A stretch of 38,368 bases of DNA from assembly GCA_004375715.1 (NCBI GenBank), contig SOKP01000022.1, positions 1 to 38,368 of the forward strand, written 5' to 3'. Positions 25,342 through 36,000 of this stretch are shown here, one piece after another. Positions within the stretch are counted from its first letter, which is position 1; each line of letters begins with the position of its first letter. The DNA is from Promethearchaeota archaeon (lineage in GTDB: Archaea; Asgardarchaeota; Lokiarchaeia; Sigyniarchaeales; SOKP01). The notes beneath the pieces are model-generated. The model did no database searches and was not told where the DNA came from. It saw only the letters and a program-made list of their open reading frames with translations. A program made the position numbers and the translations under genes.

Positions 25342-25614
25342 ATGGGAAGAACAGTACCTGCTTTTAGACCCGCTTTAGAGCACGAAATAGAGAGTTGGAA
25401 AGACTTCAAAAGAGCACTTAGGCCAGAGGATCGAACACTTTTTAATAAATTGATGAATTACGCAAGAATCCATGCTGATGCTGGTAGCTTAGGAGCGCGC
25501 CCAATGCTCTCCGAAGTTCTATTTATTTCGTTTGCAATTGAACAAGAAAGGAAAATTGGGCAATTGGAGAAGAAAATCGAAGAATTAGAGGAAAGTATAA
25601 GGGGAAAAGAATAA
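25342..25614 (+). CDS. Small conserved MGRTVP protein of the PolB2 module
   Basis: A 90-residue, helical, charged protein. The N-terminus MGRTVPAFRPALEHEIESW, the RALRPEDR segment, the NYARIHADAGSLGARP loop and a C-terminal coiled coil (EQERKIGQLEKKIEELEES) match a small archaeal family known to me only as a domain of unknown function (I recall similar MGRT-starting haloarchaeal proteins). The frame opens at GTG 25333, three codons before the conserved MGRT; I start at the ATG 25342. It ends 2 bp before the PolB2 start, so the two are almost certainly translated together. The likely role is an adaptor in the PolB2 complex; this is inference from context. Confidence 0.75.
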   Translation: MGRTVPAFRPALEHEIESWKDFKRALRPEDRTLFNKLMNYARIHADAGSLGARPMLSEVLFISFAIEQERKIGQLEKKIEELEESIRGKE

Positions 25615-25616
25615 AA

Positions 25617-28025
25617 TTGGATTCGCAAACGGCTTTTAATGGGTGGCTTCTGGATGTATCAACATATAGCGAAGGAGTTATCCTCTGGGTAAAAACCGCA
25701 AAAGAACAGAAAGTAATAAGAATATACCGCCAGTTCAATCCCGAATTTTTCGCTGTTCCTAAAGATGGTGTTGGTAATGACCTAAAGAGAATGCAATTTA
25801 TTCTTACTCAAAATGAGAATGTAAAGAAAGTCCGTATCTGCGAAAAATATGTGAAACTAGAGAACCCTGAAAAATCGAAAGTTCTTGGCGTCACCGTCGA
25901 TAAACCGTCAGTGTTCAAGAAAACTATCAAAGAAATCAACAAAATAGGATTATTTACGCTGTATAATACTGACCTCCCAATTACTCAGATGTACTTCTAC
26001 GTCAACGACCTTTTCCCTATGTCTTTTTGCCGCTTCAAGATTAAGGTAGAAAATGGCAACGGGAAGAACAGTAGATTTTTACGTCTTGTTTCTATAGTCT
26101 TACAGGACGATAATGAAGAACTTTTCTACGATTTACCCCCACTAAGAGCCGTCTGGTTAGATGTAAAGATTAACTACCAAGGAATTAAGCCGTACTACAA
26201 CGATCCTATTTCTTATGCCGAAATCAGTATTGTTCAGAACGACGAAGACAATGTTCCTCGCGCAGATGGCTACAAAAAACGGAAAATAGTAATTGACAAG
26301 AGAAATGAAGCCGAAATTTTAAGGACTATCAGTAAAGTAATAGAACGCCTTAATCCCGATATTATTCTTACGCAAAATGGGGATGAATTCCTCTTCCCTT
26401 ACTTGGTTGCCCGGGCTTCAGAGAACCGAGTAACAAAGGACCTCTACTTATCCCGAGATAAGAAACCATTGGCAAAGTGTATCTTCGATCTTTCGGGGGG
26501 TTCAGACCACTATATGTCCTATGGTGTTATTAGACGGCGTTCAAGAACTCAAGTGTATCTAAGTGGTAGATTTCACTTAGACACAACCACATACGCCAGT
26601 CTTCACTTTTCTGAAGGCAATATTCCCGGAGTTATTGAAGTTGCCCGTATATCGAGAATTACGCTCCAAAGATTAAGTCGTATCACCATCGGGGGAGCGC
26701 TCCAATCAATACAATATTATTACGCTTACAAACTTGATCATCTGATTCCTCCATTCAAGAAAAATCCTGAAGGTTTCAGCACTGGAATGGATTTAATAAA
26801 AAGCGACCGTGGTGGTCACATCTTCGAACCAATAATTGGAGTTTTTGACCAAGTAGTAGAACTAGATTTTTCCTCGATGTATCCTTCTTTAATGGCAACC
26901 TTTAACATCTCATCAGAAACTATAAATTGTAAGTGCTGTAAAGACGATGGCACTGGTATAAAGGTTCCGGGATTGGACTTTCATATCTGCACAAAAAGGG
27001 AAGGTATTATATCAAAATCTATTAGCTTACCACTAAAAAAAAGATTGAAATACAAAGCATATGTGCGCAAAACTGGAAGCGTTCGCTATAACTTCGTTGA
27101 CATCGCTCTTAAATGGGTGCTTGTAGTAAGTTTTGGATATTTAGGCTTTAAAAATGCTCGTTTTGGAAAGATAGAAGCACATCAGACAGTTTGTGCTTTT
27201 GCTCGCGAGTTTCTCATGCGTTCTGCTGAGATCGCTGAAGAACACGGATGTAAAATTATACATGGAATTGTCGATTCGATATGGTTGAAAGACACAAAAA
27301 ATCGGAGCCCCGAAGAATTCGAAGAAATAACGAAAGACATAGCTGAAGAAATAACTAAAAGCGTAGGTATTCCCATGAGCTGGGATGGACGCTATAACGT
27401 AATTGTTTTTCTTCCCTCGAAAGCAGAACCTGATATCCCGGCGCTAAGCCATTATTGGGGGATTAAAAGCAATGGAGAAGCAAAGGTACGAGGGATTGAA
27501 GTTCGGCGTAGGGATATACCGAAGATAATTAAAGACGCTCAATATGCCTTTATAGATGTGTTTCAAGGAGCAACTACCACTGAAGAATTTAAACAAAGAA
27601 TTCCAAAAGCCAAGAGCGTGCTCTACCATTACATAGACAAGATAGAGACAGGTAAAGTTTCACGGGACGAGCTGACAATTCGCCAAAGAATCTCAAAAAA
27701 ACCTTCACAATATAAGATAAACTCCTATCAAGCTGTTGCAGCAAGACAATTAGAAAGATCGGGCGTTGTGGTGACCCCTGGTAAAAATGTTCGTTATATT
27801 ATACTCAATGCCGATGCTGATCCAGAATTCCCCGAAAAAAAAGTTATTCTATCAGATATTTATGACGAAAAAAAGCATCAGTATGATCAAAAGAAATATG
27901 TAGAACTGCTCAAAAGAGCTTTTGAGAGCATTTTTCCTTTCGAATTTCCGGAGCTTGAAGAATTAGTAAAGTCAGATCTCATGAGGAAATCTAATCAAAT
28001 GGATTTATATAGCTTTATTGATTAA
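25617..28025 (+). CDS. Family B DNA polymerase of the PolB2 (inactivated/Dpo2) type
   Basis: An 802-residue B-family polymerase with altered catalytic motifs. Exonuclease I reads LDVKI: D182 is kept but the partner Glu is K184. The exonuclease II region is NGDEFLFPYL with D256. Polymerase motif A DFSSMYPS keeps D417. Motif B reads K499-WVLVVSFGYLG, lacking the Asn-Ser and Tyr of KxxxNSxYG. Motif C, normally YGDTDS, is HGIVDS, keeping only D553. A CKCCK...HIC cysteine cluster lies near 437-461. This is the pattern of the archaeal PolB2 clade described as inactivated; in Sulfolobales the homologue Dpo2 has been linked to the DNA-damage response. The start is TTG at 25617, 2 bp after the previous stop, with AGGGGAAAA upstream. 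Codon use looks richer in C-ending codons than in neighbours. Confidence 0.92.
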   Translation: MDSQTAFNGWLLDVSTYSEGVILWVKTAKEQKVIRIYRQFNPEFFAVPKDGVGNDLKRMQFILTQNENVKKVRICEKYVKLENPEKSKVLGVTVDKPSVFKKTIKEINKIGLFTLYNTDLPITQMYFYVNDLFPMSFCRFKIKVENGNGKNSRFLRLVSIVLQDDNEELFYDLPPLRAVWLDVKINYQGIKPYYNDPISYAEISIVQNDEDNVPRADGYKKRKIVIDKRNEAEILRTISKVIERLNPDIILTQNGDEFLFPYLVARASENRVTKDLYLSRDKKPLAKCIFDLSGGSDHYMSYGVIRRRSRTQVYLSGRFHLDTTTYASLHFSEGNIPGVIEVARISRITLQRLSRITIGGALQSIQYYYAYKLDHLIPPFKKNPEGFSTGMDLIKSDRGGHIFEPIIGVFDQVVELDFSSMYPSLMATFNISSETINCKCCKDDGTGIKVPGLDFHICTKREGIISKSISLPLKKRLKYKAYVRKTGSVRYNFVDIALKWVLVVSFGYLGFKNARFGKIEAHQTVCAFAREFLMRSAEIAEEHGCKIIHGIVDSIWLKDTKNRSPEEFEEITKDIAEEITKSVGIPMSWDGRYNVIVFLPSKAEPDIPALSHYWGIKSNGEAKVRGIEVRRRDIPKIIKDAQYAFIDVFQGATTTEEFKQRIPKAKSVLYHYIDKIETGKVSRDELTIRQRISKKPSQYKINSYQAVAARQLERSGVVVTPGKNVRYIILNADADPEFPEKKVILSDIYDEKKHQYDQKKYVELLKRAFESIFPFEFPELEELVKSDLMRKSNQMDLYSFID

Positions 28026-28031
28026 AAAAAG

Positions 28032-28655
28032 TTATTTAAAGGGTTGTCTTATAACAGTTTTCATAGTAGCAGGATTAGCTTTTCTTGGATCACTTAGATA
28101 GATTTCATGATGTTTAGTTTCCAAACCATCAAATATACCTCCTTCTTTCTGAATGAAATCGTGCACTTTTTGAACGGTATGTCCTTCTTCCGAATAAGGA
28201 CCTACATGCATAATTTGAGCCGCCTTACCTTCTTTATATTTTTCTAGTCTGAGCTTAGGAAGTAATTCTGAAAGTTCAGGTTTCTTCTCTTTAGTTATTG
28301 ATATTGCTTCATTTATCATAGCATGAGTAATCCAATCAGGTTGCATAATCATCATCGTCCATTTCCACTTATCGCGATTTCCTTCTATAAAATCGTTCAT
28401 ATTATCAGACCACCATAATCCTTCTAAGGGAGGGACGACGTAATCTTTCCCCTTTGCCTTACTTAAGAATTTCGTTTTGAAAGCGATTGGGTATAATGCT
28501 GCAAGAGCGTCTTGATACTCTTTCGAATCGCCTGGTGATCCCATTCCATCAATCATTAAGAACTGCATTTCTGGGACATCTACTAAGACAACTTCCTTTG
28601 GACTTGGTTGGTAAAATTCCTTCATAGTTTTCTTGAAATCTATTTTCGCCGGCAT
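28032..28655 (-). CDS. GyrI-like small-molecule-binding domain protein
   Basis: A 207-residue stand-alone GyrI-like (SHS2-type) domain protein. Visible marks are VPEMQFLMIDGMGSPGDSKEYQDALAAL (residues 28-55, named here by span), PPLEGLWWSD, KWKWTMMIMQPDWIT, and the C-terminal half with KEGKAAQIMHVGPYSEEG, HHEIYLSDPRKANP and TVIRQPF. The family binds hydrophobic small molecules, and some members are hydrolases. No DNA-binding domain is attached, so it is not a regulator by itself. The ATG at 28655 has AAGTGA 8 nt upstream. It is tail to tail with PolB2, 6 bp apart. Confidence 0.83.
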   Translation of the reverse strand: MPAKIDFKKTMKEFYQPSPKEVVLVDVPEMQFLMIDGMGSPGDSKEYQDALAALYPIAFKTKFLSKAKGKDYVVPPLEGLWWSDNMNDFIEGNRDKWKWTMMIMQPDWITHAMINEAISITKEKKPELSELLPKLRLEKYKEGKAAQIMHVGPYSEEGHTVQKVHDFIQKEGGIFDGLETKHHEIYLSDPRKANPATMKTVIRQPFK

Positions 28656-28682
28656 GATATTTTCACTTTCTTATTTAACTAT

Positions 28683-28693
28683 AAAAAAAAAAA
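28683..28693 (-). terminator. Poly-T terminator of the five-helix membrane protein gene
   Basis: T11 on the minus strand about 20 nt past the stop at 28714. Confidence 0.6.
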
Positions 28694-28713
28694 GAAATTA
28701 GTTTTTCGATAAA

Positions 28714-29259
28714 TTAGATAATAAAAGGAATCATAAAGAAGTCAATAAAGATCGCGACTAAACATAAAAATTCCATTATAACCCATAAATTTCTTTTTAT
28801 GCTCCTTAAACCTTTGAAGGATTTCCCTGAATAACTAATTGTATTATAGATTATAATCAATATCCATGTAACTACCAAGAAGACGCTAGGGACTAATAGA
28901 GCGTATAATACCTGTCCAACAAAATCTAATAAGTACACATATGTTAAAATTGAGAAACCGATTATAACTAAAGTAAAACCCATCCCAAAAGTATATTCTA
29001 CGAAGCTCACGAATCGATTCACTTTTACTTCATCAAAGTCTTCTAATTTTAACTCAAAGGATGCCCTAGAATTTGAAGAAACAGAATTTACAAACAATAT
29101 AAAAGCTAACATTAGCAAAAAAGTAGCTGTAACGATTCCTCTTGTTGGAGGTATCTGCCAAATTAAAGCGAGAATCGTTAAAACTGCTGCAATCATGGTA
29201 GTGCTAAGAATAATCCAATCCCTTACGTTCAAAATTGTGTTTTGGCTATTTTCTTCCAT
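28714..29259 (-). CDS. Small membrane protein, about five helices, unknown function
   Basis: A 181-residue protein I do not recognise. Hydrophobic segments lie near 14-34, 41-58, 88-112, 118-140 and 158-178. A polar, acidic linker (SSNSRASFELKLEDFDEVKVNRF) separates the first pair from the rest. No enzymatic motif was seen. The frame opens at a GTG (29268); GTGAG there is a Shine-Dalgarno 4 nt before the ATG at 29259, which I choose. It is a separate unit between the GyrI-like gene and the tiny paralogue genes. Confidence 0.65.
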   Translation of the reverse strand: MEENSQNTILNVRDWIILSTTMIAAVLTILALIWQIPPTRGIVTATFLLMLAFILFVNSVSSNSRASFELKLEDFDEVKVNRFVSFVEYTFGMGFTLVIIGFSILTYVYLLDFVGQVLYALLVPSVFLVVTWILIIIYNTISYSGKSFKGLRSIKRNLWVIMEFLCLVAIFIDFFMIPFII

Positions 29260-29519
29260 CTTACTCACAATAAATGTTGTTTTTGATTAAATTATTTTTT
29301 GATATAATTATTATAAAATTTCTCTTTTTCATCATAAATTGTTGATAATTGTAGTTTTCTTAACTGTTTTGTAAAATTTAAGAATTCAACATCTTTTTTT
29401 CTCACTATCGTCAAAAGTTAAATTATGATTTCACGCTTTCTACTATCATTTTTAGGATTATCTTTTAGAAAACTAACAGCCCGTATTACTTTATTATTGT
29501 TTCGCGTTAAAATTAAATT
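29260..29519. other. AT-rich gap upstream of the tiny genes
   Basis: No gene is supported. A 36-codon frame starts at 29425 but runs into the first tiny gene and lacks a ribosome site. TTACTTTATTATTG (about 29486-29499) could be a TATA box giving a near-leaderless transcript for the gene at 29520. Confidence 0.35.
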
Positions 29520-29690
29520 ATGTCATCAAAAGTAGTTTCTTATTTCGATTGGTCATTAGGTTTTAAAAGTAACTCAACTGAAAACACTTTAAAGATAAAT
29601 GGTACGAAAAAAACCAATTTAAATTCAATTGGAATGAGTGATGATGACTTTAAACAACACCTAAAGAATTGGAAGAATAGAAACTTTTAA
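29520..29690 (+). CDS. Tiny protein of the SYFDW family, copy 1 (56 residues)
   Basis: A 56-codon reading frame supported by its paralogue at 29850. The protein has SYFDW at 7-11 followed by LGF, a polar Lys/Asn/Thr-rich middle, LNSIG at 34-38 and a basic amphipathic end, FKQHLKNWKNRNF (44-56). It is soluble, with no cysteine, signal or membrane segment. Shared positions with copy 2 are SYFDW-x-L-x-F, NSIG, and (F/Y)K-x2-LK-x-WK-x2-N, in the same order and spacing within a few residues, which is far beyond chance for two adjacent frames. Function is unknown. A peptide that binds a larger partner through the aromatic N-terminal motif is a possibility only. Confidence 0.7.
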   Translation: MSSKVVSYFDWSLGFKSNSTENTLKINGTKKTNLNSIGMSDDDFKQHLKNWKNRNF

Positions 29691-29793
29691 AAATTCCTTT
29701 AAATTAGCGATTTTTGCAAATATACATTTAACTTCGACTTTTTTAGGCAATTTCGTTCTATAGGTACGAATTATTCTTAACATTCTAAAGGGA

Positions 29794-29803
29794 TTTAAAT
29801 ATA
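29794..29803 (+). promoter_or_regulatory. TATA box of tiny gene copy 2
   Basis: TTTAAATATA with purines AAAGGGA before it (BRE-like), about 50 nt before the ATG at 29850; the transcript would start near 29828. Confidence 0.55.
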
Positions 29804-29849
29804 TTCTTTTATACCCTTTACAAATAAGTACAATTATAATAAATTTAAA

Positions 29850-30014
29850 ATGTCAAGATCAAGTTCTTATTTTGATTGGGAATTAACATTTCGTCAGGCT
29901 CACCATTCCAATAAAAAAGTGAAGCGGGAGCTAAATACAATAAACTCAATTGGAATACCAATAAGTCAATACAAGAAATTCCTAAAAGAATGGAAAGAGA
30001 AAAATTTATCCTGA
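29850..30014 (+). CDS. Tiny protein of the SYFDW family, copy 2 (54 residues)
   Basis: A 54-codon frame ending in TGA at 30012-30014. SYFDW is at 6-10, then ELTF, a basic middle (HHSNKKVKRE), INSIG at 31-35, and the basic amphipathic end YKKFLKEWKEKNL (41-53). It has its own TATA box, so it may be transcribed independently of copy 1. Its stop is only 7 bp from the stop of the convergent giant membrane protein gene and no poly-T tract lies between, so the two transcripts could overlap as antisense RNA. It is too short for most gene finders. Function is unknown. Confidence 0.72.
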   Translation: MSRSSSYFDWELTFRQAHHSNKKVKRELNTINSIGIPISQYKKFLKEWKEKNLS

Positions 30015-30021
30015 AATAGTC

Positions 30022-33000
30022 TTATATAATAATCTCAGTGAAGTATAAAACAACAACTAATAGCACCCAAATAATCGTGAGGGTAATTAACAATATTGTA
30101 GTATAAAACCTCCATTTTATTGAAATCTTCTGTTTCTTTTCAATTCTGTAAATATATACCGCAAGGATTGCTCCTAATATAATTATTGAGGACAATATCA
30201 GAATTATCCCAAAAATAATTGAGGTTAGATACGGTAATAATAAAGCAAATACGAATATAGTAAAACTGATCCAAATCGTTATAAAACGCTGCATTCTTTG
30301 TCTAAACACTTGATCTAAATCATCTGTTTTCTTGGCAGGGAGAAAAGAGATTAAAATTCCTGAAGTCGCGAGACCTGAAAGAGATGCGTGATCCCATCTT
30401 AACAAACCTAAAACAATGTAGGAAAAGAGTACTCCTACTATTACACCTGCAAACAGGCACAAAATAATCCCTATCGCTTTAAAGTGCTTCTTTAAGAAAT
30501 TAAGAGTGGAATAATAGAAACTCAGAAGGTAATTTTTAACCTTAATTAGAGCAAATCGTAAATTATCTATAATATTATCTATGAATCTTTTCAATTCTTC
30601 TAACATAAAAATAAACAAATACAACATTGTCCCTATTAATATCCAGGAGAAACTCCAACTATTTGAAGTTAGATTAAAAGTAATTAAGCTTAATAGCAAG
30701 AACATTATTACGGAATATAAGAAGGAAAGTAATTTGCTGCGTTTAAAGGGTTTGAATAGAACTAAATTTATTATCATAAAAATGAGTAATGATACACACA
30801 GGTTAAAAACTAGATTCGGATTTATAATAAATTCTAAGGTTATAAAAATATCTAACGATAGAAGTGTTTCAATAAAGATAAAACTGGAAATCCGGAGTAA
30901 ATTCCTTGTCTTTTCACTTACCACCTTAATATATTTGTCGACAAAGGTTAAGATTAGTAAGATAATAAACGATATTATCACTAAGTTAAACGAAATATGA
31001 TAATCTAGATTAATATAATATAAAGGCCATGTGATTAAATCGAAGTAAACGATTAGAACTAGACCTTTATATATCCTTGATATGTTGGAACTGATAAAAT
31101 CCCATTCTGATATTAACCGAGATAAATATGCGATTTGTATTATGAAAAGTATTATCGTGATAGGGATAAGGTGTGGGAAAAACAATGAAATCCAATCAAT
31201 GTAGAATAAGATCGAGAAACCTATCATAACGATCCATGAAGTGACGATAAAAAACTTCGAGGTTTTCTTTAAGAACTTTAACAAAAACTTATCTAACAAA
31301 CCAATCAAATGTGTTAGAATACTTAAAATAAAGATAGCTATATGAAATTCTATACCAAATGCAGTCAACACATTATAGATGCTGATTATTAGAAATATGT
31401 ATAAACCTATTCCTAAGAAATTCTGCCTATTAGTTTTCCATTTTTCAAATCTCTCTAGCTTTTCGGAATTAAATTTACTCCTAATATTGAAATACGAGAT
31501 GTTAGTGTAAAATTGCATTGATAAAAATATCAAAAATATATAGAAAAGTGAATCAAAACCATATAAATTGAATAAAATCAGTGAAAGAGCCCATGAGATA
31601 TTTATGAAACTTAAACAGTGGACAATATCCATATACCCTGCTTTTAAACGCTTTATGCCGTAAATTTCTAATATGCTGATTAAGAATAGAATAATCTGAG
31701 AAAATAGCAGACTCTCAAAAAACCCAAAAAATAAGCCAAAGAGTCCGAGAAATACGATTGAAGTCTCTAAGTAAATGGTAAATACTAAACCTGAATAGAT
31801 TTTCTTTGTCTTTATTATCCATTCCTCGCTTTTTATAACACTTTTCGATAAGCGTATTGTGTAAGCGGTTAGTATAGTTTCAGATAATATAACTAAAGTG
31901 ATTCCTAAAAAGTCGAGCATTGCGAATGTGGTAAGAAGAGAGAACCAGAAAATGCCAAAAAAGATTTGGAACGCTATGAAAGTAGAGAAAAGAATAATAT
32001 TCTTATATTTAACCTCGATTGTGCGATTTAAAAATCCATTTAATAGAAACATCAGAAACGAAAAAACAGCAAGATTGAAACTCACTGAAGGAATTCCTAA
32101 TAATAGTGGGTTATAGGCTAAGAGTAAGTCACTCAATAATAGAGAAATGTATATACTGATTACAAGAAAAATACTATTCAATAGAATTGCTTGAGATTGC
32201 TTTCTAATTTCTTTTATTCTACTAGCATCATATTTTGTAATTATTTCGATATAATAAGAGAGGTAATGTAATGTATAGAACTGTAATATCAAAAATATTA
32301 CTAAATTTAAAATGAATAATGTTGGATCAAATCCTGTGACTTTAACAAAGTAAATTGTTCCACCGATCGTAATTATTAGAAATGCTATGATATTTAACAA
32401 ATAGGTGATTTTTTCTATGACTCTCTTTAAAACATGGATATCTAATAGAGTGGAGAGGAAAAATATAAGAACAGATAACAAAATAGCTTCATATAAGCTA
32501 ATAATTATTAACTCCTGAATCAATCCAAAACTCAACAGACCAAGTGCAAAAGGTGATAGTAGTGACAGAATGGAATCAAATTTCGGCATACCATAATCCT
32601 TTTCGGGCATTTGTTCTTCGATTTTCTTCATAAATAAATATCTTGATACCGAAAAATAAGCAGAATAAATCAATAGTGAAAGTAAAACTATATAATAGGG
32701 AGATTGAAATAATGCTATCAATACTATAAATTGTAAAGTTAAGAATGTTAATGCTAAAGGAGAAATATACCATAAAATAAAACGGTATTCATATAATGCT
32801 TTCCCAATAAAAATTAAATTAACAAATATGAATATCGCACACAATAAAAAGATAGATCCTGGATAGATAGATACAGGCAACAAAACATAAACCAAAGATG
32901 ATAATGTAAGCGATGTTCCAATCGATAAAATCAATAGCGGAAATATTTTTTTAATGGGCAAAATCATTCGAAATTTGTTAAATACAAGAAGTGAGCCGCC

Positions 33001-36000
33001 AAAAACAGTAATTGCCATAGATAAAGCGATAATTTCGATATTTGGAATTAATATAAACGTGAAGAAGGTGAAAAAGGAGAAATTCACAACTAAAATTGTC
33101 GAGATTATGTTGTTAAAAAAAGTTCTGTTGAGTTTAAGGAGTCTTGAAGAAAAGAGACTGAAAGCGAGTATTATAAAAGAGAGGTTAATTGATATAAAGA
33201 AATTTAGAATTATTGAATTAATGATCAAGAAAATTGTTAAAAAGATACCTGTCAGAGAAAGAAAATAGGAACTTACAAGTAAAAGATTTTTCAAATTTTT
33301 TAAATTGGGGAAAAATGATAAAATGACGAAAAAGAATCCCAATACAATTAAATTAATTGATAAGTTAATCTCCAAAGGTAACAAAATTACTTGGAATAAT
33401 ATAACGAGGAAGCTTACATTTATAAAAATGTAAAATAACCATAACAGAGTAATGATTTTCCACATTTTCATTCTATAAAACACCGGCATAAGAAGAGATA
33501 CTGCAAAAACAAAAAACACTATATTAGTAATCACTAGATTTTCAGTAAAAACATTTTGACTAAACCAGTATAAGAAGAACAAACTAAAACTCCAAACTAT
33601 TAATAGAATCCTGGAGAAATGTTTTTTTATCCATGAGTACCAAAAGGGTAGAGATAGCAAAACACAAATTGTAAAAGATATTATAAATGAACCACTAATT
33701 TGAATCCCAAAGAACTCTAATGCGTTCGTATAAATATTAATATCGGTAAAACTCTCGTTGATGATATAAAAATTTACAAAGGGAACTATAATCCATAACC
33801 TCCACCCTGTTTTCCATATCACCCAAGAGAATTTCCAGTAGTAAAAGCCTACTGATAAGTAGAAAAGAAGGACGCCAATATTGATGGTTATAATAAACAG
33901 GAAAGGATCCCATATAGGTAAATTAAAAAAGACATTTAAGAAAAAATACATAAAAGTTGGAATAGAAAGAATATAGGATGAAAAAGCAATATAAAAAGAA
34001 AGGCGTCTGAAATTCTCAGGCGCTTTGTTATAAGTCCATACATAACAAATACTGGTAACGCTTAAAGTTAGTGTAAATGTCAGTATTGGATTAAATTCTA
34101 TAAAAAATGGATTATTAAATAGAATATAATAAGACAAGAAACTAATGAGGTTAAATACCATAAGTAAAACACCAGGTCGGATGAACCACTTGTAAATATC
34201 ATTTTTTTGCTTGTAGTAGAAATTACCTGTTAATACCAAAAATAAGAACAGAGAGAAAGTAATAATATATATTAAAGGAATTTTGGTATTGTAGAGTAGT
34301 AAAAGAAAGGTTATAATCGAAATTAAAGTATATAAAGTGAATTTTTCAATTACATTTACATTCCGTATGTTTAACACAATAGAAAAGAATAAGACAATCA
34401 TTAACGAAAAACTGAAATAAAAAAGATAAAAAGTGAAGTCGAGTAGATCGAATGAAGGAATTAACATATAAAAGTTTAGTGTTGTAATCAATTTTACTAA
34501 AATTAACAAGGTAAGTGAGAAGTAGCTAATAGTTCGAAAAACAAAATTGCGATTCCTATTGGAAATAAAGAGATAAATCATAATAATAAAAAATACATAA
34601 GCAAAATATTCGAAAACACTCGGAAATATAGAAAAGAACGTAAATAGCAGTAGTGATGGACCTAGTAATATTCTTATTAGTTTGAATTCAGACACATTCT
34701 CAATTCTATCGTTGTATTTAACCAGATAATAATTAATTAACGAATAAATACCACAGAATAAAATTAAAAGTCGTAATGGTTGATTTGAGCTGTAAAATGG
34801 AAAAATTTGACTGGAATTCCAATATAATTCACTGAATATAATAATTAAAATAAAATAGAACGAATAATAGATGAGTCTTTTGAAAAGTGTTAGGGAATCA
34901 TCAGAAATAAAAAAGTTATTTCTCAGATAATAAATAGTAATAGGACTGAGGAAGACTACAATTAGAAAAGGTAAACCAATCCTTTGTATAAGAGATAATT
35001 GGGCAGGGAATATCAAAATATAGAAACACAATAGAAATTTAATTATTAACCATGCGGATATATCAAAAACCCATCTGAGTCTTGAAAATTCAATTTCGAA
35101 TAAGTTCCGACTGACAGTTGATACTATTAGGTAAGTTAACAGAAAGATTCCAACATATGTAGTTAATGTTAATAGTAAGGACTCTTGAAGCTGAAGAAGT
35201 GAATAAATGCTATTAAATGGAACCAGAAAAATAGTAAGCGAAGCTATCGTAAATTCGATGAAAAAATAAGATATGTTTTTAGTGTATTCGTATATTTTGT
35301 AGATTCTGTAATAATCATATTTACTTAGATCGTTTTCAAATATCCTCTGCTTGAGATTTTCAAGCGGAATTAAGATAACCAGATTCAATACTAGAAATAC
35401 TAATGAAGAACAACTGATATTGAATCCAAAATTAAGAGTGAAAGAGTTTAGAACCGTAAAAATCTTCATGGATATAACACAAGATAAAACAACCCAGGTG
35501 ATAATCTGGCAAGTTTTAATAGAAACGAAATAGGATTCTTTAAGTTTAGATTTATCAAAAAGAAATTCTAGAAAAACTAAAAATCCAAAAAATAAAGCAA
35601 TAACGGAACTATTTATTATATAATAATCTACAGCTATGCCTAACCTAATAAAATCTAATCCTATTAAATAAGGAAGCGAAATAATTAATCCCGATATGAC
35701 TAAACTGTCTATTGTTAACAATTTCTGTACAAAGCTGGTGAAAACATTCTTATTTAAGGAATGAAGCAGAGGTAATAACAGTGTTATACCCAAAATCAGC
35801 AGAGGAATAATATATTTGTAAACCGAAGTAGGTATAAACAAATATAGATAAAAAGAGATGAGGATACTAGTGAAAAACAAAGTTACTATATTAAATCCAT
35901 TCGAAATTTTTTCTGAAAATAGAATTCTCTTTTTGGTAAAAAAATTAATAATTAAGCAAATAAGACCGATGGATATGTATGCTGAAAAAATTAGGTCCAA

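Noticed and set aside
29425-29535. A 36-codon frame upstream of and overlapping tiny gene copy 1
   Set aside because: No Shine-Dalgarno, no similarity to the SYFDW pair, and it overlaps a better-supported gene.
29538-29560. The aromatic SYFDW-x-L stretch as an Atg8/LC3-type interaction motif
   Set aside because: The spacing does not fit the aromatic-x-x-aliphatic rule in both copies, and no Atg8-like protein is in the window.
30581-35533. Several plus-strand frames of 60-139 codons inside the giant membrane gene
   Set aside because: Lys/Ile/Asn-rich peptides are what the complement of Phe/Leu/Ile-rich membrane codons gives; no motif or ribosome site supports them.
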